Below are positions 40,105-51,028 of a stretch of DNA of 64,000 nt, one piece after another. Under the pieces are notes generated by a model. That model saw only the letters and a list, made by a program, of their open reading frames with translations. It had not been told where the DNA came from and searched no databases. This DNA comes from Asanoa hainanensis (lineage in GTDB: Bacteria > Actinomycetota > Actinomycetes > Mycobacteriales > Micromonosporaceae): assembly GCF_900188485.1 (NCBI RefSeq), contig NZ_FZPH01000003.1, forward strand, positions 682,001 through 746,000, read 5' to 3'. The number at the start of each line of letters is the position of its first letter. The first letter of the stretch is position 1. A program made the translations under genes and the position numbers.

Positions 40105-40752
40105 GTGGTAGCCGACCCGACCAACCCGGCGGGCGGCCGGTCCCGTGTCCGGATGTCCGCGGCCCAGCGTCGCGAGCAACTGATCGCGATCGGGCGTCAA
40201 CTCTTCGCGGAGCGTGGCTTCGACGCCACCTCGATCGAGGAGGTGGCCGCCCGGGCCAAGGTCTCCAAGCCCGTCATCTACGAGCACTTCGGCGGCAAGG
40301 AGGGCCTCTACGCGGTCGTCGTCGACCGCGAGGTGCGCGCCCTCCTCGACCGCATCACCAACGCGCTGACCGCCGGACACCCGCGCGAGCTGCTCGAGCA
40401 GGCGGCGCTGGCGCTGCTCGACTACATCGAGCAGGAGACCGACGGCTTCCGCGTGCTGGTCCGCGAGTCACCGCTGATGTCGTCGACCGGCAACTTCAGC
40501 AGCGTGCTCAACGACCTGGCGCACCAGGCCGAGCACATCCTGGGTGCCGAGTTCAAGTCGCGGGGCTTCGACCCGAAGCTGGCCGAGCTCTACTCGCAGG
40601 CGCTGGTGGGCATGGTCGCGCTGACTGGCCGCTGGTGGCTGGAGGTGCGCAAGCCGCGCAAGGACGTGGTCGCCAGCCACCTGGTCAACCTCGCCTGGAA
40701 CGGCCTGTCCCACCTGGAGTCCAAGCCGGCCCTGGTGGTCAAGGAGCGCTGA
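40105..40752 (+). CDS. TetR-family regulator, likely of fatty acid desaturation
   Basis: A 215-residue TetR protein. HTH at about 20-66 ('REQLIAIGRQLFAERGFDATSIEEVAARA' region, then 'VSKPVIYEHFGGKEGLYAVV'), followed by an all-helical ligand domain. GTG 40105 is used; ATG 40153 would cut into the Arg-rich leader only. Sixty bases after the desaturase gene and on the same strand. By analogy to DesT/FasR-type regulators it may sense acyl-CoA; this is inference from position. Confidence 0.9.
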   Translation: MVADPTNPAGGRSRVRMSAAQRREQLIAIGRQLFAERGFDATSIEEVAARAKVSKPVIYEHFGGKEGLYAVVVDREVRALLDRITNALTAGHPRELLEQAALALLDYIEQETDGFRVLVRESPLMSSTGNFSSVLNDLAHQAEHILGAEFKSRGFDPKLAELYSQALVGMVALTGRWWLEVRKPRKDVVASHLVNLAWNGLSHLESKPALVVKER

Positions 40753-40755
40753 GCG

Positions 40756-41235
40756 TCAGCGCCGGGGCGCGGTGCGCGGTGCCGAGGTGGTCTTGAAGGC
40801 CTGCTCGGTGCGCTGCCGCTCCGGGCTGCCGGTCTTGTCGTACATCCCGGCCAGCAGCAGCACCAGGCCGAAGACCAGCGACAGGATCGCGGTCGAGACC
40901 GAGAAGTTCAGGAAGTTCGCCGGGGTCTGCATGAACGCCACCATGTAGATCCCGGTGACCATGAAGACCACCGCGCCGGCGAGGTTCGTGTAGTGCCCGA
41001 CGTTGCCGCCGATCAGGTTCGCGACCAGCACGATCAGGCCCCAGATCACCGAGACGATCGCGAACGCCAGGTTGGTACGGATGCCCAGCGCCCAGTTGCT
41101 CTCCCGCGCGAACAGCGTCTCGCCGACCGTCTTGGTCAGCGAGACACAGCCGAAGATCAGGATGTACGTGCCGGTCAGCCCGGCCAGCGTCCGGTAGAGC
41201 GGCCGGAGCGGGTGGTTGAGCGGGAAGTGCGCCAT
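40756..41235 (-). CDS. DUF4383 membrane protein, copy 1
   Basis: A 159-residue four-helix membrane protein of the DUF4383 family. The N-terminus 'NHPLRPLYRTLAGLTGTYILIFG' is the family signature; the middle has 'NLIGGNVGHYTNLAGAVVFMVTGI'. The last 25 residues are basic and polar. The neighbour at 41271-41720 is a paralogue with the same helix plan. Function unknown. Confidence 0.85.
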   Translation of the reverse strand: MAHFPLNHPLRPLYRTLAGLTGTYILIFGCVSLTKTVGETLFARESNWALGIRTNLAFAIVSVIWGLIVLVANLIGGNVGHYTNLAGAVVFMVTGIYMVAFMQTPANFLNFSVSTAILSLVFGLVLLLAGMYDKTGSPERQRTEQAFKTTSAPRTAPRR

Positions 41236-41270
41236 GCCCCAATTGTGGGGCTAAGCGGCTTTCTTCGGGC

Positions 41271-41720
41271 TCAGAACTCCAGACGGGCCCGCTGCCACGC
41301 CGCGTGCTCGTCCGCGGTGCCGACTTTGCCGTACATCGCGGCCAGCAGCAGGACCTGGCCGACGCCCATCATCACGATGCTGGTCGCCAGGGTGTGGCCG
41401 AGGTAGTTGGCGTCGGTGCGCAGCGTCGCCAGCGTGATCAGGCCCAGCGCCATCAGCACCCAGCCGAACACCCGGTTGACCACGACGTCGACGTTGCGGC
41501 CGACCACGGCGCCGATCACGACGATCGCGCCGACGACCAGGCTGATCAGCGCGTTGGCCAGGTTGCTGCCCTGGCCGAGGGTCCGGCCCGCGTCCTGCGC
41601 GAAGAGGTCGCCGCTGGTCGTGGCCACGCCGATGCCGCCGAAGACGACCAGGTAGAGCCCGATCAGCCCGGCCAGCACCCGGTAGGTCGCGCGCGCGGGG
41701 TGGTTGATGGGGTTGTGCAT
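41271..41720 (-). CDS. DUF4383 membrane protein, copy 2
   Basis: A 149-residue paralogue of the gene at 40756: 'NHPARATYRVLAGLIGLYLVVFGGIG' and 'GRNVDVVVNRVFGWVLMALGLITLA' match it position by position. Four membrane helices. ATG 41720 begins the signature; the open frame upstream to 41873 is non-conserved. Tandem duplication with a 35-base gap. Function unknown. Confidence 0.85.
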   Translation of the reverse strand: MHNPINHPARATYRVLAGLIGLYLVVFGGIGVATTSGDLFAQDAGRTLGQGSNLANALISLVVGAIVVIGAVVGRNVDVVVNRVFGWVLMALGLITLATLRTDANYLGHTLATSIVMMGVGQVLLLAAMYGKVGTADEHAAWQRARLEF

Positions 41721-41799
41721 GGTCTGTCTGCCTCCAGCGCCGATGTCGTCGGTCGGAAGAGATTGTGGCTCAACCAGCTGACGACCTGCGAATCGGGGG

Positions 41800-43625
<1,826 letters not shown>

Positions 43626-43626
<1 letters not shown>

Positions 43627-44579
43627 CAGACGACCCGGGCTCCTGCCACTGGCCCCGTGGCGGTCCGGGCCTCTTTGCAGACACCGGCCTGCTCCAGCGA
43701 GGTCGCGATCATGCTCGCCTCGGAGGCGTCGTAGGCCAGGAAGACGCAGGTCGGGCCGGAGCCCGAGACGATGCCGGCGAGCGCGCCGGCGGCCCGGCCG
43801 GCCTTGAGCACGTCGGCGAGCTGCGGGCGCAGGGAGAGCGCGGCGGCCTGCAGGTCGTTGCCGAGCGCGGCGGCGAGCACCTCGGGGTCGCGCTGGCGCA
43901 GCGCGGCGAGCAGGTCGTCGGTGCTGCCCAGCGGTGGCGGGGCGGCCCGCAGCGCGCGCAGCCGGTCGAGCTCGGCGTAGACGGCGGGGGTCGCGAGGCC
44001 ACCGTCGGCGATCGCGACCACCCAGTGCCAGGTGGTCGGGCGGGCCAGCACCGGGCTGACCGTCTCGCCCCGGCCGGTGCCGAGCGCGGTGCCGCCGTAC
44101 ACCAGGAAGGGCACGTCGGAGCCGATCTCGGCGGCGACCGCGGCGAGGTCGTCGCGGCTCATCCCGGTGCCCCAGAGCGTGTCGCAGGCGACCAGCGCGG
44201 CGGCCGCGTCGGCGCTGCCACCGGCCAACCCGGCCGCGAGCGGGATCTGCTTGCGCAGGTGGAGGCGGGCGTGTGCGGGGACGCCGGCCTGCCGGGCCAG
44301 CGCGCGGACGGCCCGGATCGCCAGGTTGCTCTCGTCGAGCGCCAGCTCACCGGTGCCGACGCCCTCCATGGTCAGCGTCAGCGTGTCGCCGCGGCGGGCG
44401 GTCAGCTCGTCGTGCAGCGCGATCGCGTGGTAGACGGTGCTGAGCTCGTGATAGCCGTCGGAGCGGGCCGGGCCGACACCCAGGTGCAAGTTGATCTTTG
44501 CCGGGACCCTGACCTTGACCGGGCCGGATGCTCCCAGCCGAGGGCGTTCGTCGTCCTCCGGCTCCCACGCTTCGGTCAC
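43626..44579 (-). CDS. ispE: 4-diphosphocytidyl-2-C-methyl-D-erythritol kinase
   Basis: GHMP kinase of the MEP isoprenoid pathway, 317 residues. Start of fold 'VRVPAKINLHLGVGPARSDGYHEL', ATP loop 'PLAAGLAGGSADAAAALVA', and 'GIVSGSGPTCVFLA'. It follows rsmA by 32 bases on the same strand; rsmA-ispE-ABC-F is a conserved actinobacterial order. GTG 44579 begins a 20-residue leader of low conservation. Confidence 0.95.
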
Positions 44580-44611
44580 GGAGTGATGTCCCGGCTCAGC
44601 ACGGCGTCAGC

Positions 44612-45475
44612 CTACTCGGGGGCGGCGGAGGCCACGTTGGCCGCTGCCGCGATGTCGGCGAAGGCGCCCACGCCCAGCGCCTCGCCCCGGGCGCCGGGAT
44701 CGACACCGGCGGCCACCAGCACCTGCGCCGCGCGCTCGGCTCCACCGGCCCACCCGGCCAGCGCGGCCCGCAGGGTCTTGCGGCGCTGGGCGAAGGCGGC
44801 GTCGACGACCCGAAAAACATCCGCGCGGGGTACGTCGGCCCGCGGCGGCTCCCGCCGGGTGAACCCGACGAGCCCGGAGTCGACGTTGGGCACCGGCCAG
44901 AACACGCTCGGCGGCACCTTGCCGGCGGGGCGGGCGGACGCGTACCAGGCCAGCTTGACCGACGGGATGCCGTAGACCTTGCCGCCCGGCCCGGCGGTCA
45001 GCCGGTCGGCGACCTCCTTCTGCACCATGACCAGGCCGTGCCGCAGCGTGGGCAGCTCGGCCAGCAGGTGCAGCACGACCGGCACCGCGACGTTGTACGG
45101 CAGGTTGGCCACCAGGGCGGTCGGCGCCGGGTCCAGCTCCGCGGCGGTGATCCGCAGCGCGTCGGCCGCGTGCACGGTCAGGGCGCCGGCGGGCGCTCCG
45201 CGCTGCGCCGCGGTCTCGGCCAGTGCGCCGGCCAGCACCGGGTCGAGCTCGACGGCGTGCACCCGGGACCCGGCCGCGAGCAGGCCGAGGGTCAGCGAGC
45301 CCAGCCCGGGCCCCACCTCGAGGACCACCTCGTCCGGCGCGAGGTCGGCGGCCGCGACGATCCGGCGCACGGTGTTGGGGTCGTGCACGAAGTTCTGTCC
45401 GAGCCGCTTGGTCGGAGCCACCCCGAGCCGGCCGGCGAGTGCGCGGATCTCGGCCGGCCCCAGCAGTTCGGTCAC
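44612..45475 (-). CDS. rsmA: 16S rRNA dimethyladenosine transferase (KsgA/RsmA)
   Basis: Dimethylates A1518 and A1519 of 16S rRNA late in 30S assembly. 287 residues. '[10 protein letters not shown]' (about 23-32), SAM motif I '[10 protein letters not shown]', motif IV 'NLPYNVAV'. GTG 45475 begins the family N-terminus; a TAGGCT -10 box lies 7 bases upstream, so the mRNA may be leaderless. The open frame upstream to 45619 overlaps the divergent VOC gene. Confidence 0.95.
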   Translation of the reverse strand: MTELLGPAEIRALAGRLGVAPTKRLGQNFVHDPNTVRRIVAAADLAPDEVVLEVGPGLGSLTLGLLAAGSRVHAVELDPVLAGALAETAAQRGAPAGALTVHAADALRITAAELDPAPTALVANLPYNVAVPVVLHLLAELPTLRHGLVMVQKEVADRLTAGPGGKVYGIPSVKLAWYASARPAGKVPPSVFWPVPNVDSGLVGFTRREPPRADVPRADVFRVVDAAFAQRRKTLRAALAGWAGGAERAAQVLVAAGVDPGARGEALGVGAFADIAAAANVASAAPE

Positions 45476-45482
45476 GGCGCCG

Positions 45483-45488
45483 AGCCTA
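45483..45488 (-). promoter_or_regulatory. -10 box of rsmA (leaderless)
   Basis: TAGGCT on the reverse strand, 7 bases before GTG 45475, fitting TANNNT with the RNA start at the start codon. Confidence 0.45.
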
Positions 45489-45557
45489 TAAGGAAGGCCT
45501 GCACGCCCGGCCCGCACGTGTGACGATCGGGGTGACGACTCGTCGGAAGGGCCATCC

Positions 45558-45932
45558 ATGTCATTCACGCCAACCCGACCGTTCAGCGGGTTCTCGGTCG
45601 ACGACATTCCCGCCGCCAAGCAGTTCTACGGCGACAAGCTCGGCCTGCCGGTCTCCGAGGCCAACGGCATGCTGATGATCGACATCGGCGCCGGCGCGGA
45701 GGTGCTCGTCTATCCGAAGGCCAACCACCAGCCGGCGACGTTCACGATCCTCAACTTCCCGGTGGCCAACATCGACTCCGCGGTCGACGACCTGGCGAGC
45801 CGGGGCATCGCGTTCGAGCGCTACGAGGGCATGGAGCACGACGCGAGGGGCATCGTGCGCGGCAACGGCCCGGACATCGCCTGGTTCAGGGACCCCGCGG
45901 GCAACGTGCTCTCCGTGCTGTCCGACCGCTGA
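45558..45932 (+). CDS. VOC/glyoxalase-fold protein
   Basis: A 124-residue single vicinal-oxygen-chelate domain: '[24 protein letters not shown]' opens the first beta-alpha-beta-beta-beta unit, and '[15 protein letters not shown]' closes the second. The usual metal positions are only partly kept: the end reads 'DPAGNVLSV', where Glu is common. It may bind a small molecule rather than catalyse. ATG 45558 has AAGGG upstream. Divergent from rsmA. Confidence 0.85.
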   Translation: MSFTPTRPFSGFSVDDIPAAKQFYGDKLGLPVSEANGMLMIDIGAGAEVLVYPKANHQPATFTILNFPVANIDSAVDDLASRGIAFERYEGMEHDARGIVRGNGPDIAWFRDPAGNVLSVLSDR

Positions 45933-45936
45933 AGCG

Positions 45937-46830
45937 TCACCAGTGCCCGAAGGCGCGGTGGGTGGCCCCGGAGATCGCGGTGCACAGCTCGTCCACGTCG
46001 GCGCCCTTGGCCTCGGCCAGCGCCCGCACGGTCAGCGGGATCAGATAGGACGCGTTGGGCCGGCCCCGGTACGGCATCGGGGTGAGGTAGGGCGCGTCGG
46101 TCTCCACCAGCATCTGCTCGGCCGGGGTGACCGCGGCCGCCGCACGCAACGCGGTCGCGCTGCCGAAGGTCACGGTGCCCGCGAAGGAGAGCAGGTAACC
46201 GCGCCGCACGCACTCGGCGGCGAACTCCTCGTCGCCCGAGAAGCAGTGCAGCACGACGGTGTCGGGCGCGCCCTCGTCGTCGAGCACGCGGAGCACGTCG
46301 GCGTGCGCGTCGCGGTCGTGGATCACCAGCGTCTTGCCGTACCGCTTGGCGATCGCGATGTGCGCCCGGAAGCTGGCCTCCTGCGCCGGCCGGCCCTCGG
46401 CACCGGTGCGGAACGTGTCGAGGCCGGTCTCGCCGATGCCGCGCACCCGCTCGTCGGCCGCGAGGCCCTCGATGATCCGCAGCGCCTCGTCGAGGTTGGC
46501 CAGCCGGGGCGCCTCGTTCGGGTGCAACGCCACCGTCGCCACGACGGCGGAGTGCTCCCGGGCCACGGCCAGCCCCCAGCGCGAGGACTCGACGTCCACA
46601 CCGACCTGGACGAGCCGGTCGACGCCGGCGTTGGCCGCCGCCGCGATCGCGCCCGAGACCGGGTCCGGGCCGAACACGTCGCGCCCGCCGCCGCCGGCCT
46701 CGCTTACCGTAATATCGATGTGCGTGTGACTGTCGGCCACCGGCACCGCCAGCGGCAGTGGCGGCGGTGGGAACTCTCCGGCACGGCGGGCGGCACGTTC
46801 CTGGCGCGACTCGTTCGGTTGCTCGGTCAT
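45937..46830 (-). CDS. TatD-family metal-dependent hydrolase/DNase
   Basis: A 297-residue TIM-barrel amidohydrolase-fold enzyme. 'DSHTHID' (about 33-39) supplies the first metal His pair, 'GIGETGLD' the bridging Glu, 'IHDRDAHADVL' and 'LHCFSGD' further His ligands, and 'VETDAPYLTP' the final Asp. The family acts as 3'-5' exonuclease or D-aminoacyl-tRNA-like hydrolase; substrate not readable. Convergent with the VOC gene, 4 bases apart. Next to rsmA/metG as in many Gram-positive bacteria. Confidence 0.92.
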   Translation of the reverse strand: MTEQPNESRQERAARRAGEFPPPPLPLAVPVADSHTHIDITVSEAGGGGRDVFGPDPVSGAIAAAANAGVDRLVQVGVDVESSRWGLAVAREHSAVVATVALHPNEAPRLANLDEALRIIEGLAADERVRGIGETGLDTFRTGAEGRPAQEASFRAHIAIAKRYGKTLVIHDRDAHADVLRVLDDEGAPDTVVLHCFSGDEEFAAECVRRGYLLSFAGTVTFGSATALRAAAAVTPAEQMLVETDAPYLTPMPYRGRPNASYLIPLTVRALAEAKGADVDELCTAISGATHRAFGHW

Positions 46831-46926
46831 CGCCGGTCAGCATCACACATAGACGGCGTGTGCCCGCGTGCGACGCCGCGCGGCGGAAGTTCACGAATTG
46901 TTCATGGCCGGATCACGCGGCGCACC

Positions 46927-46932
46927 TAGGGT
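46927..46932 (+). promoter_or_regulatory. -10 box of the unknown gene at 46940 (leaderless)
   Basis: TAGGGT, then 7 bases, then GTG 46940. This supports GTG 46940 over the longer frame starting at 46868. Confidence 0.5.
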
Positions 46933-46939
46933 CTGCGAG

Positions 46940-48214
46940 GTGGCGGTCACCCCCCAGGAGCGCACGGGCTCCGACACCCATCTGCGAGTCACCCTCGGCG
47001 ACAGCACGTACCCGGCGGTGGAGATCGCCCGGGGTGCCGCGTACGAACTGTTCGGCACCGACCGCGGCGAGGGGTTCGAGCCCGACACCCGGCCCGGCGC
47101 GCGCTATCCCTTCCACCGGTACGCCCACGTCACCGAGGTCACGGCGGTCAACGGCCGGCCGGCCGACCCGCACCACCCCGACCGGGCGCACCACGACGGC
47201 CCGGAAGAGCCGGACGACCCGCTGACGCTCCCGCTGAGCCGCGCGGTCGGCTGGCGCGAGATCCACAGCCGCAGCCAGAACCCCGCGGCGGCCGGTGACC
47301 CGATCCTGATGAACCTGCGGGCCAGCGCGCACATCCGGCGCGGCACCCGGATGGTCAAGCACCTCTCGGCCCAGCAGGTGGCCGCCTACCTGCGCGGCCG
47401 GCTGCCGCACGGGTTCTGCTACCGCGAGTACGACGTCGCGCACCTGCGCACCCCGGCCGACCTGACGCTGCTGCGCACCGAGGCCGACCACGGGCGGGAC
47501 CGCGAGGACATCGCGTTCGCGCTGCGCTGGCGGGCGGTCGACGCGTCCGACTTCGACCTGCCCTCGTACGACCGGTATCCGGGCCTGGTCAGCATGCCGG
47601 CGCACGACCGGATGGGCGCGCCCGTGCTCGGCACCGGCTTCGCGCCCAGCGGCCGGCACGTCATCCCCGAGTTCGTCACCAGCAACTTCACCGACCTGCC
47701 GATGACGGCCGGCGCGACGTTGGTCGCCTACACCGCCGACGGCGACGAGGCGATCCTCTACACGTTCCAGCCGGAGCAGCGCGGTTGGCTGCGGATGGCC
47801 GGGCCGCGCTGGCGGCCCCTGCTCTCGGAGTTGCCGGGCATTCCGCCCGACCAGGAGTACGTGCAGCTCGGCGACCAGCAGTCGGCGGTGCACCTGGTCG
47901 GCACGTACCGCGGCGAGGAGTGCGTCGCGGTGGCCGACCCGCCGGGCGAGTTCCGGGTGCTGGCGATGACCCGGGCGGCCCGTTACCCGGTGGAGAGCCT
48001 GGTCCGCCGCAACGAGTACGGCCGCTGGCGCGACTCGCCCTGCCTGGTCCTGCGCCAGGAGTCGGGCTGGTTGCGGCTGCGGCTGTGCCGCCCCGACCCG
48101 GAGGCGGTGGCCCGGCTGGGCGCCCAGTGCTACGAACGCGGCGTGTACGAAACCTGGGCGCCACTCACGGAGGTCACCGACCGGCAACTGGTCGACAACC
48201 GCTATGAACTCTGA
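46940..48214 (+). CDS. Large soluble protein of unknown function
   Basis: A 424-residue protein I do not recognise. There is no signal peptide or membrane segment. It looks like two parts: an N-terminal ~110 residues ('HLRVTLGDSTYPAVEIARGAAYELFG', then a His/Asp-rich 'DPHHPDRAHHDGPEEPDD' linker) and a C-terminal ~300 residues with many Arg, Trp and Tyr ('RGTRMVKHLSAQQVAAYLRGRLP', 'GFCYREYDVAHLRTPADL'). Codon use is normal for the window and the frame is clean, so it is a real gene. It lies between tatD (divergent) and metG (convergent, 21-base gap). Confidence 0.75.
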   Translation: MAVTPQERTGSDTHLRVTLGDSTYPAVEIARGAAYELFGTDRGEGFEPDTRPGARYPFHRYAHVTEVTAVNGRPADPHHPDRAHHDGPEEPDDPLTLPLSRAVGWREIHSRSQNPAAAGDPILMNLRASAHIRRGTRMVKHLSAQQVAAYLRGRLPHGFCYREYDVAHLRTPADLTLLRTEADHGRDREDIAFALRWRAVDASDFDLPSYDRYPGLVSMPAHDRMGAPVLGTGFAPSGRHVIPEFVTSNFTDLPMTAGATLVAYTADGDEAILYTFQPEQRGWLRMAGPRWRPLLSELPGIPPDQEYVQLGDQQSAVHLVGTYRGEECVAVADPPGEFRVLAMTRAARYPVESLVRRNEYGRWRDSPCLVLRQESGWLRLRLCRPDPEAVARLGAQCYERGVYETWAPLTEVTDRQLVDNRYEL

Positions 48215-48235
48215 CGAAAGCCGCCCTGTGCTCGA

Positions 48236-50032
48236 TTAGCCGGCCAGCCGGCTGATCTCTTCGTCCACGATCGACGGCTCCAGCTTCTTGAACACCGGCT
48301 TCGGGGCGGCCAGGGTGCGGCCGGCCTCGATCGGCGTCGACTCCCAGCGCGCGCCGACCGTGTAGTCGCCGGTCAGCACCGGGTACGCCGGGCCGCCGTC
48401 GAGGTCGGACACCTCCTCGATGGCCGGCATCGGGGCGTGCGTGCCGGTGCCGCCGAGCAGCTCGTGCACCTTCTGCGCGGAGTGCGGCAGGAACGGCGTG
48501 AGCATCGTGTTGGCGTCGCTGACGACCTGCAGCGCGACGTGCAGGATCGTGCCCATCCGCGGCTTGTCGGCCTCGTCCTTGAGCTTCCACGGCGCCTGCT
48601 CGGACAGGTACTTGTTGGCCTCGGCGACCACGCGCATCGCCTCGCCGATCGCCTGCTTCTGCCGGTGCCTCTCGATCAGGCCGCCGACCGTGCCGAAGCC
48701 GGCCTTGGCCACCGCGAGCAGCGCCTCGTCGGCCTCGGTCAGGTCCAGCGCGGGCGGGATCGCGCCGAAGTTCTTGGCCGCCATCGAGATCGACCGGTTG
48801 ACCAGGTTGCCCCAGCCGGCGACCAGCTCGTCGTTGTTGCGGCGGAGGAACTCGGCCCAGGTGAAGTCGGTGTCCTGGCTCTCCGGCCCGGCCACGGCGA
48901 TGAAATAGCGCAACGCGTCGGCGTCGTAGCGCTCGAGGAAGTCGCGCACGTAGATGACGACCTGGCGCGACGACGAGAACTTGCGGCCCTCCATCGTGAG
49001 GAACTCGCTGGAGACCACCTCGGTCGGCAGGTTGAGCGCGCCGAGGTCTCCGGGCGAGCCGCCGCGCGAGCCCTGGCCGGAGTAGCCCAGCAGGATCGCC
49101 GGCCAGATCACCGAGTGGAAGACGATGTTGTCCTTGCCCATGAAGTAGTACGCGGCGGCGTCCTTGCCCTCGCCGTCGGCCGACCACCACTTCTTCCAGG
49201 CGGACGGGGCACCGGTGCGACGCGCCCACTCGATCGACGCCGACAGGTAGCCGATCACCGCGTCGAACCAGACGTAGATGCGCTTGTCGTTGCGGTCGCG
49301 CCAGCCGTCCAGCGGGATCGGCACACCCCACTCGAGGTCGCGGGTGATCGCCCGCGGCTGGAGGTCGTCGAGCAGGTTGCGGGAGAACCGCAGCACGTTG
49401 GGCCGCCAGCCGTCCCGGGTGTCGAGCCAGGCGGCCAGCGCGTCCGCCACGGCCGGCAGGTCGAGGAAGAAGTGCTCGGTCTCCACGAACTCCGGCGTCT
49501 CGCCGTTGATCCGGGACCGCGGGTTGATCAGCTGCTCGGGGTCGAGCTGGTTGCCACAGTTGTCGCACTGGTCGCCGCGCGCGCTGCCGTACCCGCAGAT
49601 CGGGCAGGTGCCCTCGATGTAGCGGTCGGGCAGGGTGCGGCCGGTCGACGGCGAGATCGCGCCGAGGGTGGTCTTCGCGATGATGTAGCCGTTGCGGTAC
49701 AGCCCGTCGAACAGGTCCTGCACCACCTGGTAGTGGTTGCCGGTGGTGGTGCGGGTGAACAGGTCGTACGAGAGCCCGAGCCCGTGCAGGTCCTCGACGA
49801 TCACCCGGTTGTAGCGGTCGGCCAGCTCGCGCGGGGTCAGGCCTTCGCTGTCGGCCTGCACCTGGATCGGCGTGCCGTGCTCGTCGGTGCCCGACACCAT
49901 GAGCACGTCGTGCCCCGCCATCCGCATGTAACGGCTGAACACGTCGGCGGGGACGCCGAAGCCGGAAACATGGCCGATGTGACGCGGGCCGTTGGCGTAG
50001 GGCCAGGCGACCGCGGCGAGAACGTGACTCAT
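48236..50032 (-). CDS. metG: Methionyl-tRNA synthetase
   Basis: Class I synthetase charging initiator and elongator tRNA-Met, 598 residues, without the C-terminal tRNA-binding dimer domain. '[15 protein letters not shown]' (HIGH motif, about 7-21), a zinc knuckle '[17 protein letters not shown]' (about 142-158), and 'KFSSSR' for KMSKS. ATG 50032 is used: a TACCCT -10 box lies 7 bases upstream (leaderless), and the longer frame to 50095 is not conserved. Confidence 0.96.
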   Translation of the reverse strand: MSHVLAAVAWPYANGPRHIGHVSGFGVPADVFSRYMRMAGHDVLMVSGTDEHGTPIQVQADSEGLTPRELADRYNRVIVEDLHGLGLSYDLFTRTTTGNHYQVVQDLFDGLYRNGYIIAKTTLGAISPSTGRTLPDRYIEGTCPICGYGSARGDQCDNCGNQLDPEQLINPRSRINGETPEFVETEHFFLDLPAVADALAAWLDTRDGWRPNVLRFSRNLLDDLQPRAITRDLEWGVPIPLDGWRDRNDKRIYVWFDAVIGYLSASIEWARRTGAPSAWKKWWSADGEGKDAAAYYFMGKDNIVFHSVIWPAILLGYSGQGSRGGSPGDLGALNLPTEVVSSEFLTMEGRKFSSSRQVVIYVRDFLERYDADALRYFIAVAGPESQDTDFTWAEFLRRNNDELVAGWGNLVNRSISMAAKNFGAIPPALDLTEADEALLAVAKAGFGTVGGLIERHRQKQAIGEAMRVVAEANKYLSEQAPWKLKDEADKPRMGTILHVALQVVSDANTMLTPFLPHSAQKVHELLGGTGTHAPMPAIEEVSDLDGGPAYPVLTGDYTVGARWESTPIEAGRTLAAPKPVFKKLEPSIVDEEISRLAG

Positions 50033-50039
50033 GGGCGCA

Positions 50040-50045
50040 AGGGTA
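50040..50045 (-). promoter_or_regulatory. -10 box of metG (leaderless)
   Basis: TACCCT on the reverse strand with 7 bases to ATG 50032; no Shine-Dalgarno sequence in between. Confidence 0.5.
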
Positions 50046-50158
50046 GTGAGCCCCGCCGGAGCCCGGCCAGCGAGCCCGCACACCTCCGCACGCATTGTCC
50101 GGATTTATCCGCCGACACGCCCTTTACCTGCACGAAGGGTGACGTGAGGCGTTGTCCA

Positions 50159-51028
50159 ATGAGATTCGTGAGCGCTACGCCCGAACGACCTGAGACCGCC
50201 GGCGAGCCCGAGCTGCTCGCGTACGAGGTGGAAATCGCCCCACCCGCCAACGAGGCTGACCCGGCGCGGGACGCGGTCGGACGCGCGAGCATTCCCGCAC
50301 CCACCCGCGAGCCCGCCTCGGTCAACGGCCTCGCTGCCGCCGTGCAGGGCGCGGCCCGGGCCCGCAGCGGCGGCGTGATCGAGGCCCAACTGCGGGACTC
50401 GACCCCGGCCGCGCACGGGTTGACCACCGAGGAGGTCGACCGGGACGCGTGGTCGCCGGCACGGTTGGCCGCCAAGGCCCGCTCCGCCACCCGGCCCACC
50501 CGGCACGCCGCCCGGGCCAGCCGCCGCCCGCGCAAACCGCGCCAGGTGCGCGCGGCGCTGGCCCTGCTGGTCGTGCTCGCGCTGGCCGGCACGTTCTTCG
50601 CCTGGGTCACGGCCGACCCGATCTGGCTGGCGGTCGGGCGCGCCGAGAGCGGGACGGCCACCGTCACCGGATGCGTCGGCTCCGGCCTGACCCAGCGCTG
50701 CAAGGGCTCGTTCACCTCGGCGGACGGGCGGTTCACGACCGAGGGGATCCGGGTCGTGGGCGCAGAACGGACGCAGACCGAGCCCGGCACGCAGGTCCGG
50801 GCCGAGGTGGTGCACGCCGGCAGCGCGACGGCCTACCTCACGGACGGCACCGTCATGACGTTGCGCTGGCTGCTCGGGCTGCTGCTGGTGCTGCTGTGCG
50901 GCCTCGGCATCGTGCTCGCCACCGGGGCGCTCCGGCTCGAGGACCGGCGGGCCCGGCGCACGGCCGCCGCCTTCGGGATGGCCGCGCCGCTGCTGGTGAC
51001 GATCGGCTTCCTGGCCGCGGCCTACTGA
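50159..51028 (+). CDS. Membrane protein of unknown function
   Basis: A 289-residue protein. The first ~130 residues are polar and disordered (Ala/Arg/Thr-rich), then a membrane segment at about 133-150, an outer domain of ~75 residues with two Cys ('GCVGSGLTQRCKGSF', spaced so that a disulfide is possible), a second segment ('LLGLLLVLLCGLGIVLATGAL') and a third at the C-terminus. ATG 50159 has GAGG 9 bases upstream. It is divergent from metG and convergent with rsmI (7-base overlap). No family recognised. Confidence 0.75.
   Translation: MRFVSATPERPETAGEPELLAYEVEIAPPANEADPARDAVGRASIPAPTREPASVNGLAAAVQGAARARSGGVIEAQLRDSTPAAHGLTTEEVDRDAWSPARLAAKARSATRPTRHAARASRRPRKPRQVRAALALLVVLALAGTFFAWVTADPIWLAVGRAESGTATVTGCVGSGLTQRCKGSFTSADGRFTTEGIRVVGAERTQTEPGTQVRAEVVHAGSATAYLTDGTVMTLRWLLGLLLVLLCGLGIVLATGALRLEDRRARRTAAAFGMAAPLLVTIGFLAAAY

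Noticed and set aside
45558-45932. VOC protein as a glyoxalase I or antibiotic-resistance enzyme
   Set aside because: The metal-ligand positions are only partly present and nothing nearby supports either role.
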